DNA from: Chlorobiaceae bacterium
Lineage (GTDB): Bacteria; Bacteroidota; Ignavibacteria; Ignavibacteriales; Ignavibacteriaceae
Length of the DNA stretch: 64,000 nt
NCBI GenBank assembly: GCA_013824085.1
Contig: PNNF01000009.1
Location: 1 to 64,000, forward strand
Reading direction: 5' to 3'
A program made the position numbers and the translations under genes. This document shows positions 1-8,249 of this stretch, piece after piece. Below the pieces are notes generated by a model. That model made no database searches, had not been told where the DNA came from, and saw nothing but the letters and a program-made list of their open reading frames with translations. The stretch's first letter is position 1. Every line of letters begins with the position of its first letter.

Positions 1-850
1 CAATTAAACTCTTCAATATCTTAATGTTCTCTTTATCTTCTAATTGTTCTTTCCCTTTAGGAGTTTCAAGAATTTTTGGAATGGATTCTAATCTCTTGTC
101 GTTTAAAATATTACGAAATCCTTCCAATCCAATAAATCCTTTACCAATGTGTTCATGCCTGTCAACTCTGCTTCCAAGCGGTTTCTTACTATCATTAAAG
201 TGAAAACATTTTAAGTAGTTTAATCCAATAATTTCGTCAAATTCTTTAATAACATTCAGATAATTTTTTTTTGTTGCAATATCATAACCTGCTGCAAAAA
301 TATGTGCCGTGTCAATACAAACTGACATACGATTTTTATCTTCAACTAAATCGATAATTTTTCTCAGATGTTCAAATTTATAACCAATAGATTTTCCTTG
401 TCCTGCAGTTGCTTCAAGCATACTGCTGACTTTATACTTCGGTGTTTTGTTATGAGCAATATTTATCGACTCAGCAATAATTTTTATTCCTTCATCCTCT
501 CCTTGTCCGCCGTGTGTTCCGGGATGAAAATTTAAGTAGGGAATCTCGAGAAGTTCGCATCGTTCAAGTTCGTCAATAAAAGCTATTCTCGATTTTTCAA
601 GATTCACATTTTCAGAAGCGCATAGATTAATCAAGTAAGAATCATGAGCAACTACAAATTTTATTTTTGATTTAGCTAATTTCTGCTTAAACAAAATAAT
701 CTCTTTTTCAGATAATGGGTTTGATTTCCATTGAGTATTATTTTTGGTAAAAATTTGCATCGCATTAAAATCTAATTTCTCTGCAAGATCAATACTTGTT
801 GAAACTCCACCTTGTATGGAAGTATGTGCACCAATTAATTGTTCAATCAT
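1..850 (-). CDS. nfo: Deoxyribonuclease IV (AP endonuclease), C-terminus cut by window edge
   Basis: Cleaves the backbone 5' to abasic sites in base excision repair, using three zinc ions in a TIM barrel. The frame is open from the ATG at 848-850 to base 1, about 283 codons, so only the last few residues are missing (family about 280). Visible landmarks in order are an N-terminal IGAHTSIQGG motif, FHPGTHGG, DTAHIFAAGYD, HFNDSKKPLGSRVDRHEHIG and a final LETPKG segment, which carry the His, Asp and Glu metal ligands of the Nfo/EndoIV family. It starts only 2 bp after the stop of the upstream reductase gene, so it is probably last or near-last in the long minus-strand operon. The family assignment is secure. 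Confidence 0.95.
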   Translation of the reverse strand, partial: MIEQLIGAHTSIQGGVSTSIDLAEKLDFNAMQIFTKNNTQWKSNPLSEKEIILFKQKLAKSKIKFVVAHDSYLINLCASENVNLEKSRIAFIDELERCELLEIPYLNFHPGTHGGQGEDEGIKIIAESINIAHNKTPKYKVSSMLEATAGQGKSIGYKFEHLRKIIDLVEDKNRMSVCIDTAHIFAAGYDIATKKNYLNVIKEFDEIIGLNYLKCFHFNDSKKPLGSRVDRHEHIGKGFIGLEGFRNILNDKRLESIPKILETPKGKEQLEDKENIKILKSLI

Positions 851-852
851 TT

Positions 853-1746
853 TTATAATTTTTCATTTAGAGATTTTAAGATAGATTCATCAATTGACAT
901 TGGTGATATGCCAAGTGGTTTTAGTTTGTCAATATTTAATGAGACATCTTCAACTGCGGGATAGTTGGGAATTTGATACATCGAAATTTTATTGAGTAGT
1001 GATTTGTCGAAAGATCCAATGTCGCAAAGCTTTTCGCCAAGTTCAAATCGAGAAATTCTTTCACTTCCACCAATGTTGATTATATCGCACTTGATCTCTT
1101 TGATAATCAATTTATTAATTATCGTTGCCACATCGCGAGCTGATATTGGTGTTCGGAATTGATCAGTAAAAAGATTTATTGGCTGAGATTTTTGTAAGTT
1201 ATCAATCATGTGCCTAAAATAATTTTTACTCCTCGTTATTCCATAACCGAACAATAATGCAGTTCTTAATATTAAATAATTTGGGGAATATTTTTTTACA
1301 GCCAATTCTCCTAAGAGTTTTGTCTCAGCGTAAATTGAAAGTGGATTTAGCTTCGAATCCTCTTTTAAGAAATTCCCTCTGTAGCCCGCGTAAACTAAAT
1401 CAGTAGAAGTATAAATTAATTTTGAATTAAATTGTTCGCACAATTGTGCAAGAGTTTCAGTCGCTTTTACATTGCATTCATAGTAATCTTTTGTAGTATG
1501 TTCAGTACTAATTATTGGCGAAGTGATTGCGGCAGTATGAATGACAATATCAGGATTGAATGAAGAGAAAATATTTTTTACTTCGGAATGATTTCTCAAA
1601 TCAATTTTTACTGAATTGAAATTTGAACAATTACCGATTGTGCTATTGAATAATGAAAGCAATTCAAATTGATGTGAGAATTCGAGATTTAAATATTCTC
1701 CAAGAAAACCGCTACCACCAGTAATTAATATTTTTTGTTTTTTCAT
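853..1746 (-). CDS. RmlD-like NAD(P)-dependent sugar-nucleotide reductase (SDR)
   Basis: 297-residue extended short-chain dehydrogenase resembling dTDP-4-dehydrorhamnose reductase (RmlD substrate-binding family). The Rossmann motif GGSGFLG lies at residues 10-16, an active-site Ser sits in YTSTDLVYAG (about 114), and the catalytic YxxxK is Tyr139/Lys143. Length matches RmlD (about 290). No other rhamnose genes (rmlA, rmlB, rmlC) are in the window, so the true substrate is unknown; it could be any nucleotide-sugar or a methionine-adenosyltransferase-beta-like role. It lies 48 bp downstream of the barrel gene and 2 bp upstream of nfo on the same strand, suggesting read-through from the upstream operon. 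Confidence 0.8.
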   Translation of the reverse strand: MKKQKILITGGSGFLGEYLNLEFSHQFELLSLFNSTIGNCSNFNSVKIDLRNHSEVKNIFSSFNPDIVIHTAAITSPIISTEHTTKDYYECNVKATETLAQLCEQFNSKLIYTSTDLVYAGYRGNFLKEDSKLNPLSIYAETKLLGELAVKKYSPNYLILRTALLFGYGITRSKNYFRHMIDNLQKSQPINLFTDQFRTPISARDVATIINKLIIKEIKCDIINIGGSERISRFELGEKLCDIGSFDKSLLNKISMYQIPNYPAVEDVSLNIDKLKPLGISPMSIDESILKSLNEKL

Positions 1747-1794
1747 AAGTTAAAAAAATTTTATGGAGGAAAATAAATTATTTAGAAAGATATT

Positions 1795-2634
1795 TCACAA
1801 ATAAAATCGTGACCGAATGCCAATAACAAAATAATTTATTTCGTAGTTTTCAAATGTTGTGTTTTGATAAGATGCTATCAACGTAATTTGTTTTATTAGA
1901 TTCAGTTCAGCTTGTAGATAGATTTGACTTTTCTGAGTTTCATTCTGATTAAATAAGGTCAAGAGATCATTATCAAAATAATATGCTCGCTTTCCTGCAA
2001 ATCCACCAACCTTTATTAACAACTGCGAGAAAGGGAGATAATGAATTTTGCCACCTAAAGAAAAAAGATTTCGTCCATCTTGCAATAAGGAAAAATTTGG
2101 TCTAACTGCAATTAAAAATCTTTCTCCAAGAATTCGTTCATATCTTAAAGTGAACTGATTCACAGTTTGTTTCGGGAGACTATCTTGACTTAAAACACCA
2201 GTCGCATTCAAATGAGAATATGCAATTCCATAAAAATTTATTTTGTCCTGAAAAATAAAATCAAATGAGTAAAGATTTGTGAAGTCCGAATAATTGAATA
2301 ATTCAGAAGCGTTATAATTAAAATTTCCTTTAAGATGTAAATAAATAAACTTTAAGAAAACATTGCTAAAGCTAGTTGAAACACCGCCTAAAAACATCTG
2401 CTGATTGTAATCCCAAGCAGGATTATCAATAGTCAAATTGTCATAGCTGTTAAGAAGGAAAATATTTTTTGATATTTCTAATGTATTATAAAATGCGAAA
2501 GAATTCGATTTGTTTTCGTTATCGTAATTAGCATTTGTATAAAAAATAGAAGACTGTAATAGATTTCCACTCACTTGTGAAAAAGAAAAAAACGAATTAA
2601 TAAAAAATAGAATTACTAAAAATCTGAACTTCAT
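1795..2634 (-). CDS. Predicted outer-membrane beta-barrel protein
   Basis: 279 residues with a clear signal peptide (hydrophobic FLVILFFINSFFSFS ending near residue 19) followed by alternating hydrophobic/polar strands rich in Tyr, Phe and Asn and a C-terminal aromatic-Leu ending (FYL), typical of outer-membrane barrels. I do not recognise a named family. The pairing with an upstream TPR gene resembles the YaiO-type arrangement of TPR plus barrel, but that comparison is loose. The start overlaps the end of the TPR gene by 4 bp, so the two are likely translated together and may form one envelope unit. Confidence 0.6.
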   Translation of the reverse strand: MKFRFLVILFFINSFFSFSQVSGNLLQSSIFYTNANYDNENKSNSFAFYNTLEISKNIFLLNSYDNLTIDNPAWDYNQQMFLGGVSTSFSNVFLKFIYLHLKGNFNYNASELFNYSDFTNLYSFDFIFQDKINFYGIAYSHLNATGVLSQDSLPKQTVNQFTLRYERILGERFLIAVRPNFSLLQDGRNLFSLGGKIHYLPFSQLLIKVGGFAGKRAYYFDNDLLTLFNQNETQKSQIYLQAELNLIKQITLIASYQNTTFENYEINYFVIGIRSRFYL

Positions 2635-3266
2635 TTCAGGAGATTTAACCCTTCTAATGCAGACGCATCATCCTTTGAAAGCATAAGTACGTTGGTCAAG
2701 AGCTCTTTTGCTTTGGCAGAATTTCCGAGATAATAATATGTCCAACCAAGTGAGAGATTGACTGAATATTCGCCGGGGTAACTCTTGAAGACTTTTTCTA
2801 AATATTTTTTTGCTTCATTATAATTAGTTTCGGAAAGTGCAATTTGTCCCAAACCAAGATTTGCAAAATAATTTTCGGAATCTACTTTCAAGATACTTTT
2901 ATAAATCTTTTTAATTTCTTCCCAATTATTTTTTGCTGATAAAGGATAAGTCAAGCCGAGTTGAGATTCAATACTGCTATTACTAATTCTGACGGCATTT
3001 CTATAATAACTTTCAGATTTATCAAAATCATTCAGTATAAATGCGAGCCAACCAAGTCTAAGATTAATTAAATAATTCTCTTTATTTTTTTCGTAAATTT
3101 TTTCCAATTCAGAAAATGCTTTTTGATTATCACCTAAAGTTGAGTGTTCAATCGATTTATTAAATGCTGCAACTTTTGGGTCTTCGCTTTTAGAAATAAG
3201 CGCATACGAAAAAATTGACATAATAATTGCAGTCAAAATTATACTCAAAGCCACAAATCGTTTCAT
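2631..3266 (-). CDS. TPR-repeat protein, membrane-anchored or exported
   Basis: 211 residues: an N-terminal hydrophobic segment (residues about 5-25, signal or anchor) followed by four to five tetratricopeptide repeats, seen as recurring patterns such as NLGLGQIALSETNYNEAKKY and NLSLGWTYYYLGNSAKAKEL. TPRs mediate protein-protein contacts, so a scaffolding role between the fused transporter/peptidase upstream and the barrel protein downstream is a reasonable inference. It begins 9 bp after the stop of the urea-transporter/M23 gene and ends in a 4-bp overlap with the barrel gene. Specific function unknown. Confidence 0.75.
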   Translation of the reverse strand: MKRFVALSIILTAIIMSIFSYALISKSEDPKVAAFNKSIEHSTLGDNQKAFSELEKIYEKNKENYLINLRLGWLAFILNDFDKSESYYRNAVRISNSSIESQLGLTYPLSAKNNWEEIKKIYKSILKVDSENYFANLGLGQIALSETNYNEAKKYLEKVFKSYPGEYSVNLSLGWTYYYLGNSAKAKELLTNVLMLSKDDASALEGLNLLK

Positions 3267-3275
3267 GATTTTCTC

Positions 3276-5399
3276 CTAAATTTTATTAACACTTACTTTT
3301 AATTTCTTGTCATCTGAAAAAGAAAAATTATTTACCACTCCATCTTCAGAAATCGTAATAGTTCCAGTAAAAGATTTTTTATAGAACAAAAATAAATTAT
3401 TTCCTAATACGTTAAGATTATTTTTTATTACAATATTTTTATCATCTTCTAATCGTTCACTAAAAAATGAAAACTTCTTTACTTCAATATGATTTTTTGA
3501 TAATATAAAAAACTCAGATAGATATCTAATAATATTATTTGGCATTAGTGAAAAAGAAATCTCATCACTCCACTCTAACGAAGTATGAAATGTTAAAGGA
3601 ATTTGAGACGCATTAAGGAAAAAATAATATAATGCTGAATTTTTCTTCCCGACATAATTAGTAATGTAAAATATTTTTTCTGTTTTATAAAGATAGACAA
3701 CATCTTCTTTCGATGATTCGATATAAAGATTGTTCATCATATCAATTTTCACTTCCCATGTTTCTTTTGTTTGTTTTCCATTTATGTTTACATCAAATTC
3801 AAATTTATCACCGAAATTAAAATCGAATGCTTGCTTAACAATTTTATGTGTTTCAATATTTTGTACGAGAGAATTTTCTTCGGGATAGTCAAATAATTTT
3901 AATTTTAATTTCTCATTTTCTTTTACAATAAAATGTGCGAATGGATACTTATAAGTTTTGTCGCCTAATTTATTTGTCAACTGAAATTGGAAATGTAAAT
4001 GTGGAATTGGAGATCTTCCACTGTTTCCGCAATAGCCAATTAAATCTCCTTTTCTAACATTATCATTTTCTTTAACCTTTATTGAATCAACTTTGAGGTG
4101 AGAGATTGAAGAAAAGAGACCTTCGCCATGATTGATGATAACGGTGTTTCCCCAATTATTCTCAACGTTCACTTCCCCGATATTGTTGTCATCAATGTAA
4201 TCGATAATTTTTTCGACCGTTCCGTTTGCGGGCGAAACGACTGGTAAACCGAAGCAGAAATAATCGCTCGTTGAATTTCCTGAATTACTAAATTCTTTTT
4301 TGTCCGAATCAACAACAACAAAGTCCCAAGCGTACTTCCAATCTTCTTTGTGTGTGTGCTTTCCATTAAATCCTTGTGAGACAAGCCATCGCCCGAAGAA
4401 TGGAAGTTCTGCAAAAAAATATTTGAATCGATCAAAGCGAGATTTTCTGTTCTGATGATAATAATAATTTTCTTCGGGTGAGCCGGGAGAAAAATAGAGT
4501 AAGACTAAATCAGATTGATCTTGTCTGAATTTTAATGAATATAAAGTTGTCAGAACAATAAAGTTAAAAGGTAAAACAAGTATTAAAATTGCTGATGGTA
4601 ATAATTGATAGAAAAAAAGAGTGAATATGACCACCATCATTATTGAAATTGACATAAGAAGAAAACTTTTTTTAGATGGAATTATTAAACTTCCACCTAA
4701 CGCAAAGGCTGTTAATATTGAGTTCAAGCTTGTAATCAAAAAAAGTTGATCAAACAGATGTGGAGCAAGCAACATTAAAAAAAGATAGTTGAACGTAAAC
4801 GCAAAAACACTTATCATAAATAATAATCGTGAAAATATAAGAATTCCAATCACAATTAATAATCCCGCAAGTGCATCTGCCTGCAAAAGAATCATTCCAA
4901 ATGATCTGAAATAATTTTTTACAATATCAGGAAGAAATGCAATGAGGGAAGAATCTTTTACCGAAACTATATTAATTTTTGTCTCTGGGAAATTACCGAT
5001 GAAGACTAAAAAAATAATTAAAGATAAAACAAATGGAATGCTTAGTCCGGGAAGATTAAATAATTCTGCAAAAAAATTTTCAATAACAGCGCTAATCAAA
5101 AAAGAGATTAAAATAAATAATGGAAGTATTAACAAAATAAAAAGAGTTATGTCAAAGTAATATCCAACTGCTGCGGCAAACAAAATTCCGTTGAATCCAT
5201 AGTAACCAGATCTGATTTTCTTCTCGTCAAACTTAAGTAGAGTGGCAATTAAATTAGAAATCACAACTCCCAATAATCCTAGCAAACCAATCTCAGGTGA
5301 AATGAGTGAGGCAATTAAAATAATTCCTCCCAACCATCTTCTGTTAGAAAAAAAAATTTGTGCGTAAGAATATAAAATCGAATCAAAAAAAATTGTCAT
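3276..5399 (-). CDS. Urea-transporter-like membrane domain fused to M23 metallopeptidase domain
   Basis: 707 residues. The N-terminal half (about 15-295) is a multi-spanning membrane domain with the urea transporter (SLC14/UT) signature GYYGFNGILFAAAVGYYF at 65-82, a LPGLSIPFVL loop, and a second-half counterpart LNSILTAFALGG near 220-240. A soluble region from about 340 to 480 is an M23 (LytM-type) peptidase: HTHKEDW and AWDF near 350-360 and HLHFQF near 468 supply the zinc ligands, with GWTVIINHG-like core sequence (GNTVIINHGEG) between. About 220 further C-terminal residues are unassigned. UT proteins are passive urea/amide channels; M23 enzymes cut peptidoglycan peptides outside the membrane. 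It starts 1 bp after the decarboxylase stop. The fusion is clear; its job is not. Confidence 0.85.
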   Translation of the reverse strand: MTIFFDSILYSYAQIFFSNRRWLGGIILIASLISPEIGLLGLLGVVISNLIATLLKFDEKKIRSGYYGFNGILFAAAVGYYFDITLFILLILPLFILISFLISAVIENFFAELFNLPGLSIPFVLSLIIFLVFIGNFPETKINIVSVKDSSLIAFLPDIVKNYFRSFGMILLQADALAGLLIVIGILIFSRLLFMISVFAFTFNYLFLMLLAPHLFDQLFLITSLNSILTAFALGGSLIIPSKKSFLLMSISIMMVVIFTLFFYQLLPSAILILVLPFNFIVLTTLYSLKFRQDQSDLVLLYFSPGSPEENYYYHQNRKSRFDRFKYFFAELPFFGRWLVSQGFNGKHTHKEDWKYAWDFVVVDSDKKEFSNSGNSTSDYFCFGLPVVSPANGTVEKIIDYIDDNNIGEVNVENNWGNTVIINHGEGLFSSISHLKVDSIKVKENDNVRKGDLIGYCGNSGRSPIPHLHFQFQLTNKLGDKTYKYPFAHFIVKENEKLKLKLFDYPEENSLVQNIETHKIVKQAFDFNFGDKFEFDVNINGKQTKETWEVKIDMMNNLYIESSKEDVVYLYKTEKIFYITNYVGKKNSALYYFFLNASQIPLTFHTSLEWSDEISFSLMPNNIIRYLSEFFILSKNHIEVKKFSFFSERLEDDKNIVIKNNLNVLGNNLFLFYKKSFTGTITISEDGVVNNFSFSDDKKLKVSVNKI

Positions 5400-5400
5400 C

Positions 5401-6762
5401 TTAAACAGGAATCAATTTTAATTTTTTAGGAAGTAATTCTTGCTCTAATAAATAATCAAGATTTTCTGCTTTTCTAATTAATTCTACTTTGCCATTTTCC
5501 ATTATCATCACAACGTTTGGACGCATAGAAATAAACTGCATCCATTGCGTCATATTATATGCACCAACATATTTGATAAGTAGTTTGTCACCTCTATTTA
5601 TCGAAGGCAGATTGATGCTTTCAGTTATGCAATCGATGTTCATACAAAGCGGACCATAAATTGCAGTATCTTCAGTATGCACTCCAGAGTTTTGACACAA
5701 TTGAATATTATGCTTGTACCAAAAACTTGTAAACAAAATATTAACACCCGCATCAATTATGACTGCTCGTTTTCCTGATGTGAGTCTTTTGTTAGTAATA
5801 ACTGAAGTGATTAAAAATCCTGCGTCGTCAATTAATGCTCTCCCAGTTTCAAGTATAAGAGTTGGTAAATCTTCACTCTTAAATGAAACATCAAAAATTC
5901 CATTTGTAATTGCGTCAGCGTATTGTTCAACTGAAGGTACGAGTTGTTCAGCAGGAAGGTATTGTCCAATGAGTGTATTGTGAGAAGCAAAACCGCCGCC
6001 TAAGTCAAGATACTCAAGGCTTACATTGAATTCGTTTTTTATTCTTTTACACAAACCAGCAAGATTATAAGCAGCAATTCTATAAGCTTCAGCAGACATA
6101 ACGTAAGTTCCGATATGTGTATGAAGCCCGACTAATTTTAAGTTTTTATTTTGAATTATTCTGTTAATCGCTTGCCAAGATTCGCCGTTTTCAAAATTAA
6201 ATCCGAAGCGATCCCAAATAGGATAGATTCCGACATCCATATTAATTCTAATCGCAACTTCTGCTCTAATATTATTTGTCTCAGCTAATTCTGAAATCAA
6301 AAATAATTCATCGAAATGATCGATATGAATTTTGGATTTATTTTTCATCGCGTTCAAAAGTCCCGCTTCACTTTTTGCTGGACCATTAAAAATAATGTGC
6401 TCACCTTTAACGCCGAGTTTTCTCGCTTTGTCATATTCAAAATCTGAAACTACTTCAGCCCATGAACCTTCTTGATGAAAAACAGAGCAGACAGCGTCTA
6501 AATAATTTGTTTTGTATGACCAAGCAAATTGAACTTTAGGATATCGATTCTTAAAAATTCTAAAAGCATTTTTTTGATTTTGTCTAATTTTTTTTTCAGA
6601 GATTACGAACAACGGCGAACCATATCCTTCGCATAAAGACTTGATTGAAACTCCATCAATATCAACTGTTGGTCTTGATAAGGAACTGCTCCCAAATTTA
6701 TTCATCAGACCAGAATACTGCTTAGTGATTGTTGGTCGCTCATATCTTAATTTTTTTTTCAT
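5401..6762 (-). CDS. Group IV PLP-dependent decarboxylase (diaminopimelate/ornithine decarboxylase fold)
   Basis: 453 residues of the alanine-racemase-like barrel family. PLP Schiff-base lysine is Lys84 in SYKTN; HTHIG (214-218), LDLGGG (252-257) and ETGR (305-308) bind the cofactor phosphate and ring; Cys373 and Asp377 in CMNID correspond to the conserved CxxxD substrate-site motif. About 30 extra residues precede the usual LysA start. The C-terminal AYNMTQWMQF replaces the LysA GAY(G/S)xxx(S/A)SNYN motif, so the substrate is probably not meso-diaminopimelate. Its location between an ATP-grasp ligase (4-bp overlap upstream) and a transporter argues for a dedicated pathway rather than lysine biosynthesis. 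Candidates are an amino acid or a carrier- or peptide-linked amino acid. Confidence 0.85.
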   Translation of the reverse strand: MKKKLRYERPTITKQYSGLMNKFGSSSLSRPTVDIDGVSIKSLCEGYGSPLFVISEKKIRQNQKNAFRIFKNRYPKVQFAWSYKTNYLDAVCSVFHQEGSWAEVVSDFEYDKARKLGVKGEHIIFNGPAKSEAGLLNAMKNKSKIHIDHFDELFLISELAETNNIRAEVAIRINMDVGIYPIWDRFGFNFENGESWQAINRIIQNKNLKLVGLHTHIGTYVMSAEAYRIAAYNLAGLCKRIKNEFNVSLEYLDLGGGFASHNTLIGQYLPAEQLVPSVEQYADAITNGIFDVSFKSEDLPTLILETGRALIDDAGFLITSVITNKRLTSGKRAVIIDAGVNILFTSFWYKHNIQLCQNSGVHTEDTAIYGPLCMNIDCITESINLPSINRGDKLLIKYVGAYNMTQWMQFISMRPNVVMIMENGKVELIRKAENLDYLLEQELLPKKLKLIPV

Positions 6763-7799
6763 AATTTTAATTCTCCAGTGGTACTAATTTTTTCAAAGAC
6801 TTTCATATCAGTAATTAAATCCCAAGCACACCTAACAAACATCTTCCCAATTTCATAATTGCTAAACGAAGTAACTTTTTCATCCATTCCAAGCTTCACT
6901 AATGCCCAAGGTAAATTTTGTCCGGCGTTTGGTGCTAAATAAACCCAAGCAGGAAATCGAGGATTAATCTCTAGTAAAAAATATTCACCAGTTGCAGCGG
7001 ACTTAATAAATTCAAGCTCCAAACCACTTTTCCATTTAGAAGTTAGAATAAATTTATTTGAGACTCCGAGCAAAGTTTTGTCTAAAATCGTAACTCCCGA
7101 CCAACCTTTTCCCTTGTCAGTTATGTAAAGCTTTCGCATAACCACAGCACCAATCGTTTTGCCTGTGCCGTCACCTAAACCGACAACATTAAATTCATCA
7201 CCTTTAATATATTCTTGAACTATTATTGGGAAGCCCCATTTCTGTTTCAATTTATTAAATGCAACAACTGCTTCATCAAAATTATTTACGATATACGCTT
7301 CATAAAAAATTCCTTTGAGCACAACGGGATAAGAAAAATTATTTTGGATAGAATGCAGATTAGAAATATTTGTTGCTAAAATATTTTTTGGAACTTTTAT
7401 TCCCTGCTTTGTACAAAAATTAAACAACTTATCTTTCGACCTTATTTCAAGCTGTTCAAACGTTGGTAGAAATAATTTTATTCCCGCTTCCAAAAGCTTA
7501 TCTTGAATTTTTATAAATGCATAAAGCTCAGAGTCGAGAGTGGGAATAATGAAATCGAGTTTTTCTATTTTATGAATTGCTAAAAGTCGTTCTAAAAAAT
7601 ATTCCAAACCACTTGATGGATAAGGTATCAAATAAGATTTGGAAGTCAACTTTTCGATGTATAAACCGGGATCAAGCGAATCATAGGATAATCCGATTAT
7701 TTCACCTTTGAAATCTTTTGCGTCTTTTATACTTCTGATAACAGGAACTCCAGGTCCAGGGCTATCAATAGCATTTAATCCAGTAACTGCTATTTTCAT
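6759..7799 (-). CDS. ATP-grasp ligase (CarB/PylC-like)
   Basis: 346-residue ATP-grasp protein: N-terminal Rossmann-like preATP domain (MKIAVTGLNA, and PTLDSE near 86-91), ATP-binding Lys162 in VVLKG, the adenine-strap region QEYIKGDEF (195-203), and the Mg-binding LEINPRFPAW (276-285). This fold joins a carboxylate to an amine or thiol through an acyl phosphate. The closest general look is the CarB/PylC type of single-domain ligase; the substrate cannot be read from sequence. It overlaps the PqqD-like gene upstream and the decarboxylase downstream by 4 bp each (ATGA junctions), so the three are very likely made in fixed ratio and work in one pathway. Confidence 0.85.
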   Translation of the reverse strand: MKIAVTGLNAIDSPGPGVPVIRSIKDAKDFKGEIIGLSYDSLDPGLYIEKLTSKSYLIPYPSSGLEYFLERLLAIHKIEKLDFIIPTLDSELYAFIKIQDKLLEAGIKLFLPTFEQLEIRSKDKLFNFCTKQGIKVPKNILATNISNLHSIQNNFSYPVVLKGIFYEAYIVNNFDEAVVAFNKLKQKWGFPIIVQEYIKGDEFNVVGLGDGTGKTIGAVVMRKLYITDKGKGWSGVTILDKTLLGVSNKFILTSKWKSGLELEFIKSAATGEYFLLEINPRFPAWVYLAPNAGQNLPWALVKLGMDEKVTSFSNYEIGKMFVRCAWDLITDMKVFEKISTTGELKL

Positions 7800-8050
7800 T
7801 TTTCAGTCACTAAAGAATAAAATTTTAATTGTGCTACAAGCTCTTCAAAATCTTTTTCAATCGTATTCGTATCAACTATATAATTTTCTGTGAAGAATTT
7901 TAAGATTTCTTCTTTTGATTTTCTTGAGCGCAGCATTCTAACTATTTCTGAGCCTGTTTTATTGAGTGTAAAAGTTTCTCCTGTTGTGTGCAGAAAAAGA
8001 AATCCTGAATCACTAACAGCAAGATTTTCTATAAGATGTATTTTACTCAT
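7796..8050 (-). CDS. PqqD-family small protein (RRE-like peptide-binding fold)
   Basis: 84 residues covering a whole PqqD domain: GFLFLHTTGETFTLNKTG at about 16-33, EIVRMLRSRKSKEEI, and a C-terminal DFEELVAQLKFYSLV helix, matching the family pattern of a small winged-helix RiPP-recognition element. In PQQ and other RiPP pathways such proteins hold a precursor peptide for a radical SAM enzyme. No radical SAM gene or obvious precursor is adjacent here. It is the first gene of the minus-strand operon and overlaps the ATP-grasp gene by 4 bp, so it may present a substrate or carrier to that ligase. Confidence 0.85.
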   Translation of the reverse strand: MSKIHLIENLAVSDSGFLFLHTTGETFTLNKTGSEIVRMLRSRKSKEEILKFFTENYIVDTNTIEKDFEELVAQLKFYSLVTEK

Positions 8051-8249
8051 ATTAAAATCCAGTTATTTAAATAATTAAGATTAGTAAAATTAAGAGAAAC
8101 AAATTTAATTTTCTTAACAATACTTTTGAATAAATTAATTTAGTCAACAAGAAAAAATGTTTATTTTTAGAAAGCAAAATATAAATGATAATTTCTGTTT
8201 ATGTCATTCGACAAATTACTAATTAATAAAGTTTGTTAGAGAGAAAAGA
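8051..8249. promoter_or_regulatory. Divergent intergenic region between the PqqD-led operon and kdsC
   Basis: 199 bp of very AT-rich sequence separating the minus-strand operon from the plus-strand kdsC gene, so it must hold both promoters. I could not find a convincing Bacteroidota-type TTTG/TAnnTTTG promoter or an operator palindrome. A 21-codon ATG frame at 8157 exists but has no ribosome-binding site and is not considered real. Confidence 0.4.

Noticed and set aside
5401-6762. Calling the PLP enzyme lysA
   Set aside because: The fold and cofactor residues fit, but the C-terminal substrate region and operon context do not support diaminopimelate decarboxylase.
8157-8222. 21-codon peptide ending in a CLCHSTNY-like tail as a RiPP precursor for the PqqD operon
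   Set aside because: It is on the opposite strand from the operon, has no ribosome-binding site and no leader/core character.
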